A DNA stretch of 64,000 nucleotides from Sclerotiophoma versabilis (lineage: Eukaryota > Ascomycota > Dothideomycetes > Pleosporales > Didymellaceae), in the NCBI GenBank assembly GCA_012274445.1, contig JAAROD010000015.1:3596001-3660000 (forward strand), given 5' to 3'. Positions 11,905 through 21,856 of this stretch are shown piece by piece (positions within the stretch are counted from its first letter, which is position 1; the number at the start of each line of letters is the position of its first letter). The position numbers were made by a program, and so were the translations under genes. Below the pieces are notes generated by a model that did not search any database, was not told the origin of the DNA, and saw only the letters and a program-made list of their open reading frames with translations.

Positions 11905-14013
11905 ATGCCATCCCTCCGTAGTCTCCTCCCCCGGCATACGACCAGCGAGGGCACGTTGAGTCCGAAGTCACCGAAATCACCCAGATCACCCAAGCCCCCT
12001 AGACCCTTAACATTCACGGAACGGAATCCAGACTATCTCAACCAATGCCTGGGCTGCAACAATGTCGAGGACCTGATCCGGTGGAACATCGAGCATCAGA
12101 AGGACGGCAAAAACCTAGTGCAGTCGGCCCTTCTGCACAACAGTTTCCACGAGCTAGAACAATGCGCCGAAGAGTGCGAGCTCTGCCGGGTGTTCCGGCA
12201 ATCGATTCTGCTACAGGAGGTCACATTTGACGGCGCGAGGAAGTTCCAAGACACGCAAGGAAAGGTCATCGTGCGTTGGGAAGAGGCAAATGCTATAGAC
12301 GGCAAACCCGGCGCCTTCTTGAGGGTAGAAATTCAAGACTGGCCTGGATATTCCGGAGTGGTAAACTGCAACAGTCGAAACGAAGTTGCACATCTTGCAC
12401 TACCACCTGATGGTCGCGCCAACACTGTAATTGAGCAGGCAAAGAGATGGATGAATGACTGCCTCGACAACCATATCGGCCATTGTGACAATTTGAAGTT
12501 TAGCAGCAAGAGTCCTCAACTGCTGATTGAAATTTTGTCTCCCGAATTTATCCGGTTGCGCGAGAGCCAGTCAAGTGATTATGTAGCATTGAGTTATTGC
12601 TGGGGTAATCCGCGGACCCAAACAGAACGGGATGAAATCAAGCTGGGTAAGACATTTACAACGAATCTCGACCAGCGTCGTGAGCCATTTCGAATTGACG
12701 GCCTCCCTACCACCGTGCGTGACGCGCTCTATATCCTTCATGCGATGGGGATTCGCTACGCGTGGATCGATACTCTATGTGTCCTTCAGGATAAGCCTGA
12801 AGGCGTGGCGACAATGGACAAAGTCTATGCAAACGCCCTATTCACCTTGTGTGCCTGCGCTACAACACGGGCCACGGCAAAGTTGCTTGACCAGCGCGAG
12901 GCATGGACTCAAAAGACGGAGCCATGTCGACTCGGTGGACAGTGGCTGACAACACCAGACATGTCTTTGAATGAATTACGCTTGAGATCGCCGCTCGTAG
13001 AACGTGCTTGGACCCTGCAAGAAGAGATATTGAGCCCTCGGATTTTATATGTTTCCAGCAGTAGGTTTTACTGGTCTTGTGCCAGGGGCCATGAGATTGA
13101 ACTCAAGCCAACATACGAACAAAAGGCTACGAAGCTACAGAGACCAGTGTACGCTGCGTCAGACCGAAATAAAAAGATGCAAATATCTCAGGCGTTTCTG
13201 TTGGCCTGTTTCTTCGGCGAATACGACTTGCACGCGTTCTGGATTGACATTGTGAAGTCGTATGCGTTGCGGAACATGAGCGACCGGAAAGATCGATTGA
13301 GGGCCTTGTCTGGTATAGCCGCAAGATATTTGACTGCGAATAGTCCAGACGAGTATCTGGCCGGTATTTGGGCAAGCAATCTGCCAGAAGGACTCGTTTG
13401 GAAAGTCAACAAAGCAGTCGACACTGCTCATAGCCAAGTCGATCTCACAGCGTCAGAATGGCCCTCGTGGTCATGGGCTGCGCTCCCGCTGCAGACTTCG
13501 ATCGAAACCGATGCCAAAAGTGCACGGTCTTCCTTTTTCCAAAGAACTGTTGATGATAAATTCAACATGTCTGGCCGTTTCGATGTGGAGAATGTTGTAA
13601 AACAGGGAGAACACATTAAGGAGATATGCGTGACAGGTCGAGCGCGCGCACTATGGAAATCGTCCTCGCGCCGCGTTGAATGGTCAAGTGTCAGCAGACT
13701 AGTTGAAGGGGAAGAGAAGTTTACTTTTGCATCTCATCCCGAACAAGACATACACACGATGGACTCTGTCTCGGGTCGCATTCTTGTGTACGAGCAACGC
13801 AGAAAGGAAGTGGTTGGCCAGCTTGACTTCCGACTTGATATCAGAAGAGTGGAAACCGATCAAGTCCAGTTGATGGCTCTTGAGATCGGGGAGACTACTA
13901 TGCTCCTGTTGGAGAGCTGCGGCGATGGAACTCACCGGCGACTAGGAGTTGTGTGGAACGTTCGAAAGGACTTCTTTGCATCTACGGAACCTGAGATTTT
14001 CATTTTACGATAG
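11905..14013 (+). CDS. HET-domain (heterokaryon incompatibility) protein
   Basis: A single exon of 702 residues. The HET core is clear: YVALSYCWG near residue 228, YAWIDTLCVLQD near 288, then RAWTLQEEILSPRILYVSS near 370, in the usual order. HET domains are TIR-like cell-death or self/non-self recognition modules of filamentous fungi, often involved in vegetative incompatibility. The N-terminal 60 residues are Ser/Pro-rich with a SPKSPKSPRSPKPP-type repeat, followed by a Cys-containing segment (LNQCLGCNNVEDL, CAEECELCRVF) common in this class. There is no NACHT or repeat domain, so this is a stand-alone HET protein. It is the last gene before the AT-rich block and is intact. Confidence 0.9.
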   Translation: MPSLRSLLPRHTTSEGTLSPKSPKSPRSPKPPRPLTFTERNPDYLNQCLGCNNVEDLIRWNIEHQKDGKNLVQSALLHNSFHELEQCAEECELCRVFRQSILLQEVTFDGARKFQDTQGKVIVRWEEANAIDGKPGAFLRVEIQDWPGYSGVVNCNSRNEVAHLALPPDGRANTVIEQAKRWMNDCLDNHIGHCDNLKFSSKSPQLLIEILSPEFIRLRESQSSDYVALSYCWGNPRTQTERDEIKLGKTFTTNLDQRREPFRIDGLPTTVRDALYILHAMGIRYAWIDTLCVLQDKPEGVATMDKVYANALFTLCACATTRATAKLLDQREAWTQKTEPCRLGGQWLTTPDMSLNELRLRSPLVERAWTLQEEILSPRILYVSSSRFYWSCARGHEIELKPTYEQKATKLQRPVYAASDRNKKMQISQAFLLACFFGEYDLHAFWIDIVKSYALRNMSDRKDRLRALSGIAARYLTANSPDEYLAGIWASNLPEGLVWKVNKAVDTAHSQVDLTASEWPSWSWAALPLQTSIETDAKSARSSFFQRTVDDKFNMSGRFDVENVVKQGEHIKEICVTGRARALWKSSSRRVEWSSVSRLVEGEEKFTFASHPEQDIHTMDSVSGRILVYEQRRKEVVGQLDFRLDIRRVETDQVQLMALEIGETTMLLLESCGDGTHRRLGVVWNVRKDFFASTEPEIFILR

Positions 14014-14620
14014 ACCAGTTCGTTAATGAGACTTTTGAATGAGCTCGAATTTCCCTGTGAGCTCTGTTTGTGGTCTTCTGGCCCCTTCGGGCACTTAAAA
14101 ACGCGGCTAGGTATGTACAGCTAGCCATTCTTTGACACTCCCACGACAGTATCTTGAGGATCCTTGTTATACTCTTCGTTGTTCAATTATGCTGGGATAT
14201 GTCTCCGCTTAGATATTTCTTTATACTTTTAATCTTTCTTCATATAACGCATTCTACATACATGCTAGCTAATTAAGTGTACTGATTAATCTTGCTAAGG
14301 CTACACTAATATTGCAACTGCTGTGCAATACTGCAGCAAACAGCAGTACTATAACGTGCTGTGTAGTATATTGCACTGATATATAAGGGCTATGTGCAAT
14401 TTTTCGTCGCGTTGTTGTATACAAGCCTCTTGAAAAGATATGAAAGAATTATTGCGTGAAGATTAGTGTGCTCTTAGCAAAAGTGACCGGTACCACTTGG
14501 GTGACCGGCATGCCTATAGAGTATATTATTCAGTTTCAAACCTGTGATGTTATCTAATAATTGTGAAGTGTACTAGTAAGCGGACATTTTAATGAGGTGC
14601 TCTATTTATCAAAAACTACA
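14014..14620. other. transition zone from gene-rich DNA to AT-rich block
   Basis: Composition becomes progressively more A/T-rich. There is a local imperfect repeat of actgctgtgcaatactgcagcaaacagcagtac near 14315-14350 that can fold on itself. No gene is supported. Confidence 0.5.
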
Positions 14621-14916
14621 CTATTTTATCTTAGAAATAGTGCTGCCTATGAACAGGTTCCTCCGTTCTCGAGACTCCAGCCAGTAGGTAGCACTTGGGA
14701 TCCGTCTAAAATCAAGGCCACAAGAGTCTAACGTAGTAACTGTGAAGACCGGACCATTTTTTGTCTGGATTTTGGCAAAACTGTTGTACAGAATGCAAGC
14801 AGTCCCAACAACTTGGCCAGCACCATTTATAAGGTTGGCTGTACAATCAGCTAAGGCTACAGAGGCAAAAGCTGAGGCAAAAACCAAGAAAGACTAATCC
14901 TAGAAAAGGATTTCAT
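14621..14916 (-). pseudogene. Decayed small secreted protein (effector-like remnant)
   Basis: On the minus strand an ATG at 14916 begins a few polar and basic residues, but its frame stops almost at once. The adjacent frame continues as an Ala/Val/Phe-rich hydrophobic stretch ending in an Ala-Asp junction that looks like a signal-peptide core and cleavage site. About 70 further residues follow with three Cys before a stop at 14621. The simplest reading is a one-base frameshift inside the signal sequence of a small secreted protein of about 98 residues. The location, at the edge of a RIP-affected block, fits inactivation. I do not recognise the mature sequence. An undetected alternative start cannot be excluded. 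Confidence 0.4.
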
Positions 14917-15302
14917 TTCCTTTAGATTAAACGGACTGCTAGTGCAGCACAGAGCAGGTAGAGTAGAAGGCTATTAAATCTATTATAGATACAGTGTATA
15001 TAAATTAAAACATTAGAAGTTAATACAATAACCTCTTACCTTAATAATAATCTAGTTTCTCTACTTTATATTTATATAATAGTTTTTAATCTCCTAAGGC
15101 TTAATCTTCTTCTCTTACTCCTCTTTAACTACTTAAATTAACTTCTTCTTAGTCTTAGAGAACTATTATAATCCTATGCAGAGAAAGCAGCACAGTAATT
15201 AAGTAGCTAACTAGAGCTCTTACCTAGAACTAGAGAGGGAGTTAGAAAGAATCTCTTATTATATAGTTACGTAATATACTTATTAATAAGTATAATATAT
15301 TA

Positions 15303-16500
15303 CGTACCTTATAGGTAAATAGTGTATATATATAAGCTATACTCTTTTACTAAGACTATACTAAACTTAGCTCTAATATAGCCTATAATAACCTAATTTA
15401 GCACTATATAGAGTAGAATAACCTATAGTATTACCTAAAAACCTTTTCTACTTTATTCTTATATATTTACGTATTATATATAGTCTTTCTATACTATCTA
15501 TAGTATTATTAAAAGAGCTTAGCCTTTTTAGTATATACTTTCTTCTTCTACTTCTTACTATTACTATATACTCTAAACTTCTTTAGAGTTATTATCTACT
15601 AGCTCTTCTTAACTATAAGAGTTTCTTTTACTTTACTTACTTTTTTTATATAATCTTTAGTATAAAGTAGCCTTATTTACTACTTAAAGCTTAGTAATCT
15701 TTTATTATACTAATACTAGCTTATATATAATTTTTACTACTTTCTTTTAAAATATCTTAAATACCTTAATTATAGAAGTAGGTAAGCTATTTATATACCT
15801 CTAAATTCTTATCTTTATAAGTATTAATTATAACCTAAGTTCTAAAGTATTACTAAAGGTTTATAACTACTAGAGTATATTATTAATAGAGATTTATAGT
15901 AATAGAGTATATAGCTTTATATTAAGAGTTAATATAACCTATTCTAGATTAAATAAAATTAGTTTAGCTTCTTAGAACTCTTTTTAAATATTACTAGAAG
16001 TAAATAAAGCCTTAAAGGCTACTATAAAGTATAGTAGAAACTTAACCTTTATAATATAGTTAATCTAGTTATAGATAAGGTTTTTAGCTTACTACTTACA
16101 TACCTTCTTTAAAGAGGTAAAACAACCTATATTAAGAAGCTATAGAAGGTATTATAGGTAAAGAAGTATATAAATAGTAATAATCTTATTATTCTTATAG
16201 TATTACTAGAATTTATATAAGTTATAGCTCTTAAAGCTATTACTAACTAGTAAATAGTAGGTATTAATAGTATACTTCTTTATATACTTATTAAAGTACT
16301 ATAGCTAGTTTAAAATAACTTTATTAGTAGTTTAGCTATTATTAAAAACTTTAATTTCTTAATTCTATTATAGGTTCTCTTCTTTATACTAAGAAGAGAA
16401 ATAATAGTAAGCTTTAAAGATAATAAAAAGTAGAATAGCTTAACTTTTAGTATAGATACTTTATATAATTATTATTTACTTTCTATTATCTAGCTAAACT
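15303..16500 (+). repeat. RIP-degraded transposon family copy B (truncated), left arm of inverted repeat
   Basis: Starting at accttataggtaa, this arm can be followed as the reverse complement of about 17165-18371 for around 1.2 kb. Examples are attacctaaaaaccttttct near 15430 against its complement near 18220, and agaatagcttaacttttagt near 16430 against its complement near 17235. It is also colinear with copy C at 21857 onward. Divergence by eye is low and mostly C/T or A/G. Confidence 0.8.
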
Positions 16501-16624
16501 ACCTATAATACTAACTAAATATATTAAAGAAAGCTTAGAAATAGCTTATATTTAAAGCTTTTAAAAGAAATATAAAGCTCTCTTTATAATATACTATAGC
16601 TATCTATAAGGTTTCTAAAACTAT

Positions 16625-18371
16625 ACTATATAACTAATATACTAGATAACCTTTATATACTTATACTTTAGCTAACCTATAGAACTAAATAAATACTTAG
16701 AAGTAGGTATTTATTAATTATTTACTTAAGCTAGTTATATTAGAGTTTTTCTTATAGCTTATAGCTATAGCTAATATAGTTAACTCTTTATAATAAGAGT
16801 ATAGTTTAGGCTATATTAGCCTAAATTAGCCTAGTACGTTTATTAAGTACTAACTAAATCTTATAGTATAGTTTAATTATAAGTATAAATATAAAAAAGG
16901 TTTTTATAAGAATTTTAAAGTAATATAGAGCTAGTTTAGCCTAGTAGCTAATATTAATACTATTATAGCTAAAAATAGAGTAAAAAAATATATATATATT
17001 TATACTCTAAATTTAGTTACTAAGTAGGCCTTCTCTAGCTATATAATAAAAGCTAAGTATAGTATTTAAAATAATAATACCTATAACTTTAATTAGGCTA
17101 GCTTTATAATAGGTATAATATTAATAAAAGTAGTTATTCTAGCATTAGAATAATAAATATAGTTAAATATAGTTTAGCTAGATAATAGAAAGTAAATAAT
17201 GATTATATAAAGTATTTATACTAAAAGTTAAGCTATTCTACTTTTTATTATCTTTAAAGCTTACTATTATTTCTCTTCTTAGTATAAAGAAGAGAACCTA
17301 TAATAGAATTAAGAAATTAAAGTTTTTAATAATAGCTAAACTACTAATAAAGTTATTTTAAACTAGCTATAGTACTTTAATAAGTATATAAAGAAGTATA
17401 CTATTAATACCTACTATTTACTAGTTAGTAATAGCTTTAAGAGCTATAACTTATATAAATTCTAGTAATACTATAAGAATAATAAGATTATTACTATTTA
17501 TATACTTCTTTACCTATAATACCTTCTATAGCTTCTTAATATAGGTTGTTTTACCTCTTTAAAGAAGGTATGTAAGTAGTAAGCTAAAAACCTTATCTAT
17601 AACTAGATTAACTATATTATAAAGGTTAAGTTTCTACTATACTTTATAGTAGCCTTTAAGGCTTTATTTACTTCTAGTAATATTTAAAAAGAGTTCTAAG
17701 AAGCTAAACTAATTTTATTTAATCTAGAATAGGTTATATTAACTCTTAATATAAAGCTATATACTCTATTACTATAAATCTCTATTAATAATATACTCTA
17801 GTAGTTATAAACCTTTAGTAATACTTTAGAACTTAGGTTATAATTAATACTTATAAAGATAAGAATTTAGAGGTATATAAATAGCTTACCTACTTCTATA
17901 ATTAAGGTATTTAAGATATTTTAAAAGAAAGTAGTAAAAATTATATATAAGCTAGTATTAGTATAATAAAAGATTACTAAGCTTTAAGTAGTAAATAAGG
18001 CTACTTTATACTAAAGATTATATAAAAAAAGTAAGTAAAGTAAAAGAAACTCTTATAGTTAAGAAGAGCTAGTAGATAATAACTCTAAAGAAGTTTAGAG
18101 TATATAGTAATAGTAAGAAGTAGAAGAAGAAAGTATATACTAAAAAGGCTAAGCTCTTTTAATAATACTATAGATAGTATAGAAAGACTATATATAATAC
18201 GTAAATATATAAGAATAAAGTAGAAAAGGTTTTTAGGTAATACTATAGGTTATTCTACTCTATATAGTGCTAAATTAGGTTATTATAGGCTATATTAGAG
18301 CTAAGTTTAGTATAGCCTTAGTAAAAGTATATAGCTTACCTATATATACAGCTTACCTATAAAGTATATTA
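16625..18371 (-). repeat. RIP-degraded transposon family copy A (near full length)
   Basis: Read on the minus strand from 18371, it matches copy C through both ends, including the distal stretch aaaggttatctagtat near 16640 (copy C has aaaggttatttagtat near 23685). The full element is therefore about 1.7 kb. The two ends look like imperfect inverted repeats of each other, so a TIR DNA transposon is likely, but no protein can be read through the mutations. Confidence 0.7.
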
Positions 18372-18840
18372 TAAATAGTTAATATCTTACTACTAGTTTT
18401 TTTAGTAGTTACCTAGTTTATTATATAGAAATACTAGCTTAGGTAATCTTTATTATAGGTATATATTACTACTTCTTAATAAATAAACTTTTTTTTAACT
18501 CTTTTTTAAACTTTCTAGATTAGATCTATATAATATTTATACTAAGAAGGTAAGAGTTCTAACTAGTTTAAAACTCTACTAATATAGTAGACTATATTAC
18601 TACTAGCTAAATTTTATAAATCTTTCTTATATTTATATCTTCTTATATATACTATCTAGTAGTAGTAGTCTATTCTAAAGAGCCTTTACTATAGTTATTA
18701 TTATTAAGTACCTAATATAAAGTATAGATAGCTAACTAGCTGTTTAGATAAAGACTTAGTTTGTATTAATAGGCTTCTAGACTAGTATAAGATAATTACT
18801 AGATAGTGCCTTAGTCTAACGCACGTTATTAGTAATTAAC

Positions 18841-19258
18841 TAGCTTAGTTAATAGTGGTATTGCTTGCCTAGGCAGCTCGACTAGTGTTATTGAATTAAC
18901 AGGCTCGGCCTATCGGTCAGCTCGCCCTAATTCTTAGGTGAAGTTAATCATCCCGTAAGCACCGTTGATATGGAGTACCCAAACAAATCTGGGAAAATCA
19001 ACGCCTGTACCTAGAGATGAAGTGGCTACAATTAGGCCCCCACTCTAGAGCTAGGTTTCCAAGGTTTAGGAGCGGTCGTCTGCTGCCATACCAGCGTGGA
19101 AAAAGGGGTGTTTCAATCGCTCTCCTAGTAAGTTGCACTGAGTTCTAGTCCTGTAATATACTATCGAGTCGTCTTTGCCTCTCAGATAGGATTTAGGTGG
19201 CTATCTCACGTACGCGTGGATTAGATGAGGGTTGTGCGCGTGTGTCCTCTTCTAGTAT
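18841..19258. other. GC-balanced island with decayed pogo-type transposase sequence
   Basis: Composition returns to normal. Minus-strand translation directly after the transposase N-terminal ORF continues as HFLVE-like then LEEDTRAQPSSNPRVREIA, broken by stops, so at least the right part of this stretch is the same dead transposase. The left part is unassigned. Confidence 0.5.
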
Positions 19259-19546
19259 TCACTCTACTAGAAAGTGCTCTTGCTCTGGTGTTAATCGCTG
19301 TTGATTTGAGTGAGCCATTGCGTTAGGTTGGCGACCGTTGATGCGTTCTCGGAGCGTCGATCGAGGAACGCCCCAGGCCTTCGCAGCCTTTCTCTGGCTA
19401 GTAAAAACACCAGAACTGAGATCTCTGATAGCAGATTGTATATCTAGCTCACGGGGATCCATTTTGAGCGCGTGATGTTGAGGGTATAGTTGATCAAAAT
19501 GGAGTAGCGCGTTGTAGTAGGTTGGCTGATTACTATATGTAGCCAA
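19259..19546 (-). pseudogene. N-terminal fragment of a pogo/Fot1-type transposase
   Basis: 95 residues are open. Residues about 33-70 (IQSAIRDLSSG, QRKAAKAWGVPRSTLRERI) are a Psq-type helix-turn-helix. They are followed by LTPEQEHFLVE, the beginning of a CENP-B/Tc5 DNA-binding domain. This is the standard N-terminus of fungal pogo-superfamily transposases. The reading frame ends in a stop where the second HTH should continue, and no DDE domain follows, so it is a relic. Confidence 0.75.
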
Positions 19547-19868
19547 ACACTATATGACCGAGCTTAACTCTTATTTTCTAGTTTTATATTCCCTCGCGAC
19601 GTTTACTAATAGTATATTGAATGTTAAGCTCCTTCTTATGCCTTCGAAACTAGGTATTAAGCTAAGACTCAAGCATACGACAACGCAATTACCGTGCCTA
19701 TTAGTACATAATTCCTTCCCTCCCCTTCTAAATAGCGACCCGTGCTACTAATAATCGCGCAGTTGCATCTTGTATTAGAATTTAAGCGTAAGAAGATCTA
19801 CAGGTAAGGATATCAGTATCATGCACTACGCGACAATTAAAGGCAAGTACTTACGCATTAAAGCAGGC
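19547..19868. other. intergenic, nothing recognised
   Basis: Between the transposase relic and the 3' end of the small secreted protein gene. A 65-codon plus-strand ORF has no recognisable features. Confidence 0.4.
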
Positions 19869-20177
19869 TTAAGTATAGCACTTGTGGCGACCGCTGTATT
19901 TTCCTAAGGTGATACATCCATTCGGGTACCAGCCTGTAGGGCATGAGCAATAACCAAGAGGAGCACCCCCCATAAAGTTTGTGCATTCCATAGCGCAACG
20001 GTGTCCTGGACCACCATCGGTTCCTGCTTCACCGCAGGAACCATAGCCCCAGGCGCAGAACTTGTCGGGGAATGAGGTGTTCTCGTCGCCCGCTGGGATG
20101 CCTCTTTTCTCAAGAGGGCTGGCTGACGCAAGGCAGGCTAGAGTGCTAAGAGCAATTGAGGCAAAGAGAAGCTTCAT
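19869..20177 (-). CDS. Small secreted cysteine-rich protein, candidate effector
   Basis: 102 residues in a single exon. The N-terminus is a textbook signal peptide (MKLLFASIALSTLACLASA), followed by a short pro-segment ending in Lys-Arg at residues 24-25, a Kex2-type processing site. The remaining 77 residues contain eight Cys (FCAWGYGSC, RCAMEC, YCSC, NGC, KCYT), an even number suited to four disulfides, and many Gly and Tyr/Trp. I do not recognise the family. Because of its size, secretion signal, cysteine content and position between two RIP-mutated blocks, it is an effector candidate. A small antimicrobial or cell-wall-binding protein is equally possible. The frame is intact, and a TATA-like box lies about 120 bases upstream. 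Confidence 0.8.
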   Translation of the reverse strand: MKLLFASIALSTLACLASASPLEKRGIPAGDENTSFPDKFCAWGYGSCGEAGTDGGPGHRCAMECTNFMGGAPLGYCSCPTGWYPNGCITLGKYSGRHKCYT

Positions 20178-20439
20178 TATTGTTGTTGTTAGAAAGGAAA
20201 GCTATTATTGCGAACGAGTGTTGGGGGATGTAATAGTAAAGTAATGAACGTTGATTGTAAAGAAGAGAGAACGTAGGTTGCAAGCGAGTTAGTAGGGCTT
20301 TATATCAGTTAAAGCCAACCTTGGCCTCGCTCTCGGCACTTTAGTTAAGATGCGACCGAAGAGAGCGTAATCATACCGTTAGTGTCGGCGTAATGCACAG
20401 AACACTAAAATTTGGCTATCCTTTTAGCTTTACGAGCGT
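20178..20439 (-). promoter_or_regulatory. upstream region of the small secreted protein gene
   Basis: Reading toward the gene, a TATAAAG box (complement of 20298-20304) stands about 120 bases before the ATG, followed by a purine-rich then CAA-repeat leader. Composition is GC-balanced although both flanks are RIP-mutated, so the promoter appears spared. Confidence 0.45.
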
Positions 20440-20660
20440 TAATCTTAAGCCTGTTCTAGTACCATTTCTGTCTACGAAGCTCCTTGGCTATCGTCCTTAC
20501 TACTGCTTTCTCTGCTTGCTCCTGGGCCTTAAGCTTTTGTTAGCGCTTTTTTTCGCTTCTTGTTGAGCTTTGCGAACTGCCTTAAGTCTATTCTTCTCCT
20601 CCTTAGCTTGTATTCGAACACGTTCCTTCTGAATGCTCCTTAGTAATTACTACTTACAAC
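20440..20660 (-). pseudogene. C-terminal remnant of a pogo-type transposase
   Basis: Minus-strand translation, interrupted by stops, gives stretches rich in Lys, Arg, Glu, Ala and Gln (LKAQEQAEKAVV, TIAKELRRQK). This resembles the coiled, basic tail typical of fungal pogo-superfamily transposases. It is not colinear with the N-terminal fragment at 19259, so it probably comes from another copy. Confidence 0.45.
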
Positions 20661-21856
20661 CCCCTAATTCCCTATTATCTTTAGGAATCTGAAACGCTTT
20701 ACTAGTTTAGCTTAGATTATAGCACCTAAGTATTAGGCAAGATATAAAGAAGTGTAAAAGATAAAGTAAAGAGTATTTAAATACTCTAGTATTAGGCATA
20801 GCGTACTTAGAGCTAGTATTTTAGAAAGATACTTATACTTATCTAAAAGTATAAAAGTCTTTATTTATAAGTATAGTAACTATAAGTATATTTAATAGCT
20901 CTATATATATAGAGAAGGTAGCTTTCTTCTTAGCTTTTTAAGTAAATACTTAATATTATATCTTTAAATATTATATATAGCTATAAGCTCTATAGTAAGA
21001 TATTATAGTGTAGTATAATAGAATATACCTAATATAGTTAGAATAATCTATATAAGCTTAAAGTTAATATAAAAAGTATATAACTAGTAGCTAAGAAGAA
21101 CTATTAAAATAGAATATACTTTACTCTAAAGCTTTAGTATATAAAGTAGTTTTATTTAATCTTTAATAAGATTATTAATTTATATATTAATTCCTATTAT
21201 TAGTTATTATTCTAGTTTAAAGAGATTATTTAATATTTTATAGATATATACTACTTTCTCTATTTAGAAGTATAGTTATTACTAGGTTTATAAGCTTATT
21301 TTTAATAGTAGTTTTAGCTTAGTTCTAGATAATTCTAATATATTTAAATTAAAAACCCTAATTAAATAGATTACGTAAGATTAGTTAAAAACTATTTTAT
21401 AAGTAGTTTAAATCTTATTTTTAGTAAGTTATATATATACTCTTTTAGTTTAGTATATTATATATTCTTTTCTTAAGTATTTAAAACTATAAACTCTTTA
21501 ATTAAACTTTAAATATATATTAAGTATTTAGTATTTCTAGATTAATAAGACTTTTACTATTATATATATAAGAGTTAACTAAGAGTTATATTTACTAGCT
21601 TAGCTAGTTTATATACTTCTAAAGTATTTAAAATATTAGTAGCTAGAGTATAAGATTCTACTATTATAAGTCTTTAAAAGTTTTTAAGAAAACTAGAATA
21701 GCTAAATAAAAGTACTCTAGCTTCTTAATATAGAAAGTATATAAAAGTATTACTGAAAAGTACTAGGCTTATAATAATATAGAACTTTAAAAGTTTATTA
21801 GTATATATTAAAGTAGTTTAGAAATATAATAAATAATTTAAAACTATTTAGTATAA
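20661..21856. repeat. AT-rich RIP-like sequence, unidentified repeat family
   Basis: Same TA-dominated composition and lack of ORFs as the block at 14.9 kb, but not visibly similar to the copy A/B/C element. Probably a different mutated transposon. Confidence 0.65.

Larger units (their letters stand above)
14917..18840. repeat. AT-rich, RIP-like block of degenerate transposons
   Basis: Nearly four kilobases consist almost entirely of TA, CTTA, AGCT and TTATA combinations, with no ORF above 60 codons on any strand. C and G survive mainly in AGCT, CTAG and GCTT contexts, while CpA and TpG are scarce. This is the signature expected of repeat-induced point mutation (CpA to TpA). Two copies of a transposon in opposite orientation occupy most of it. 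Confidence 0.85.
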
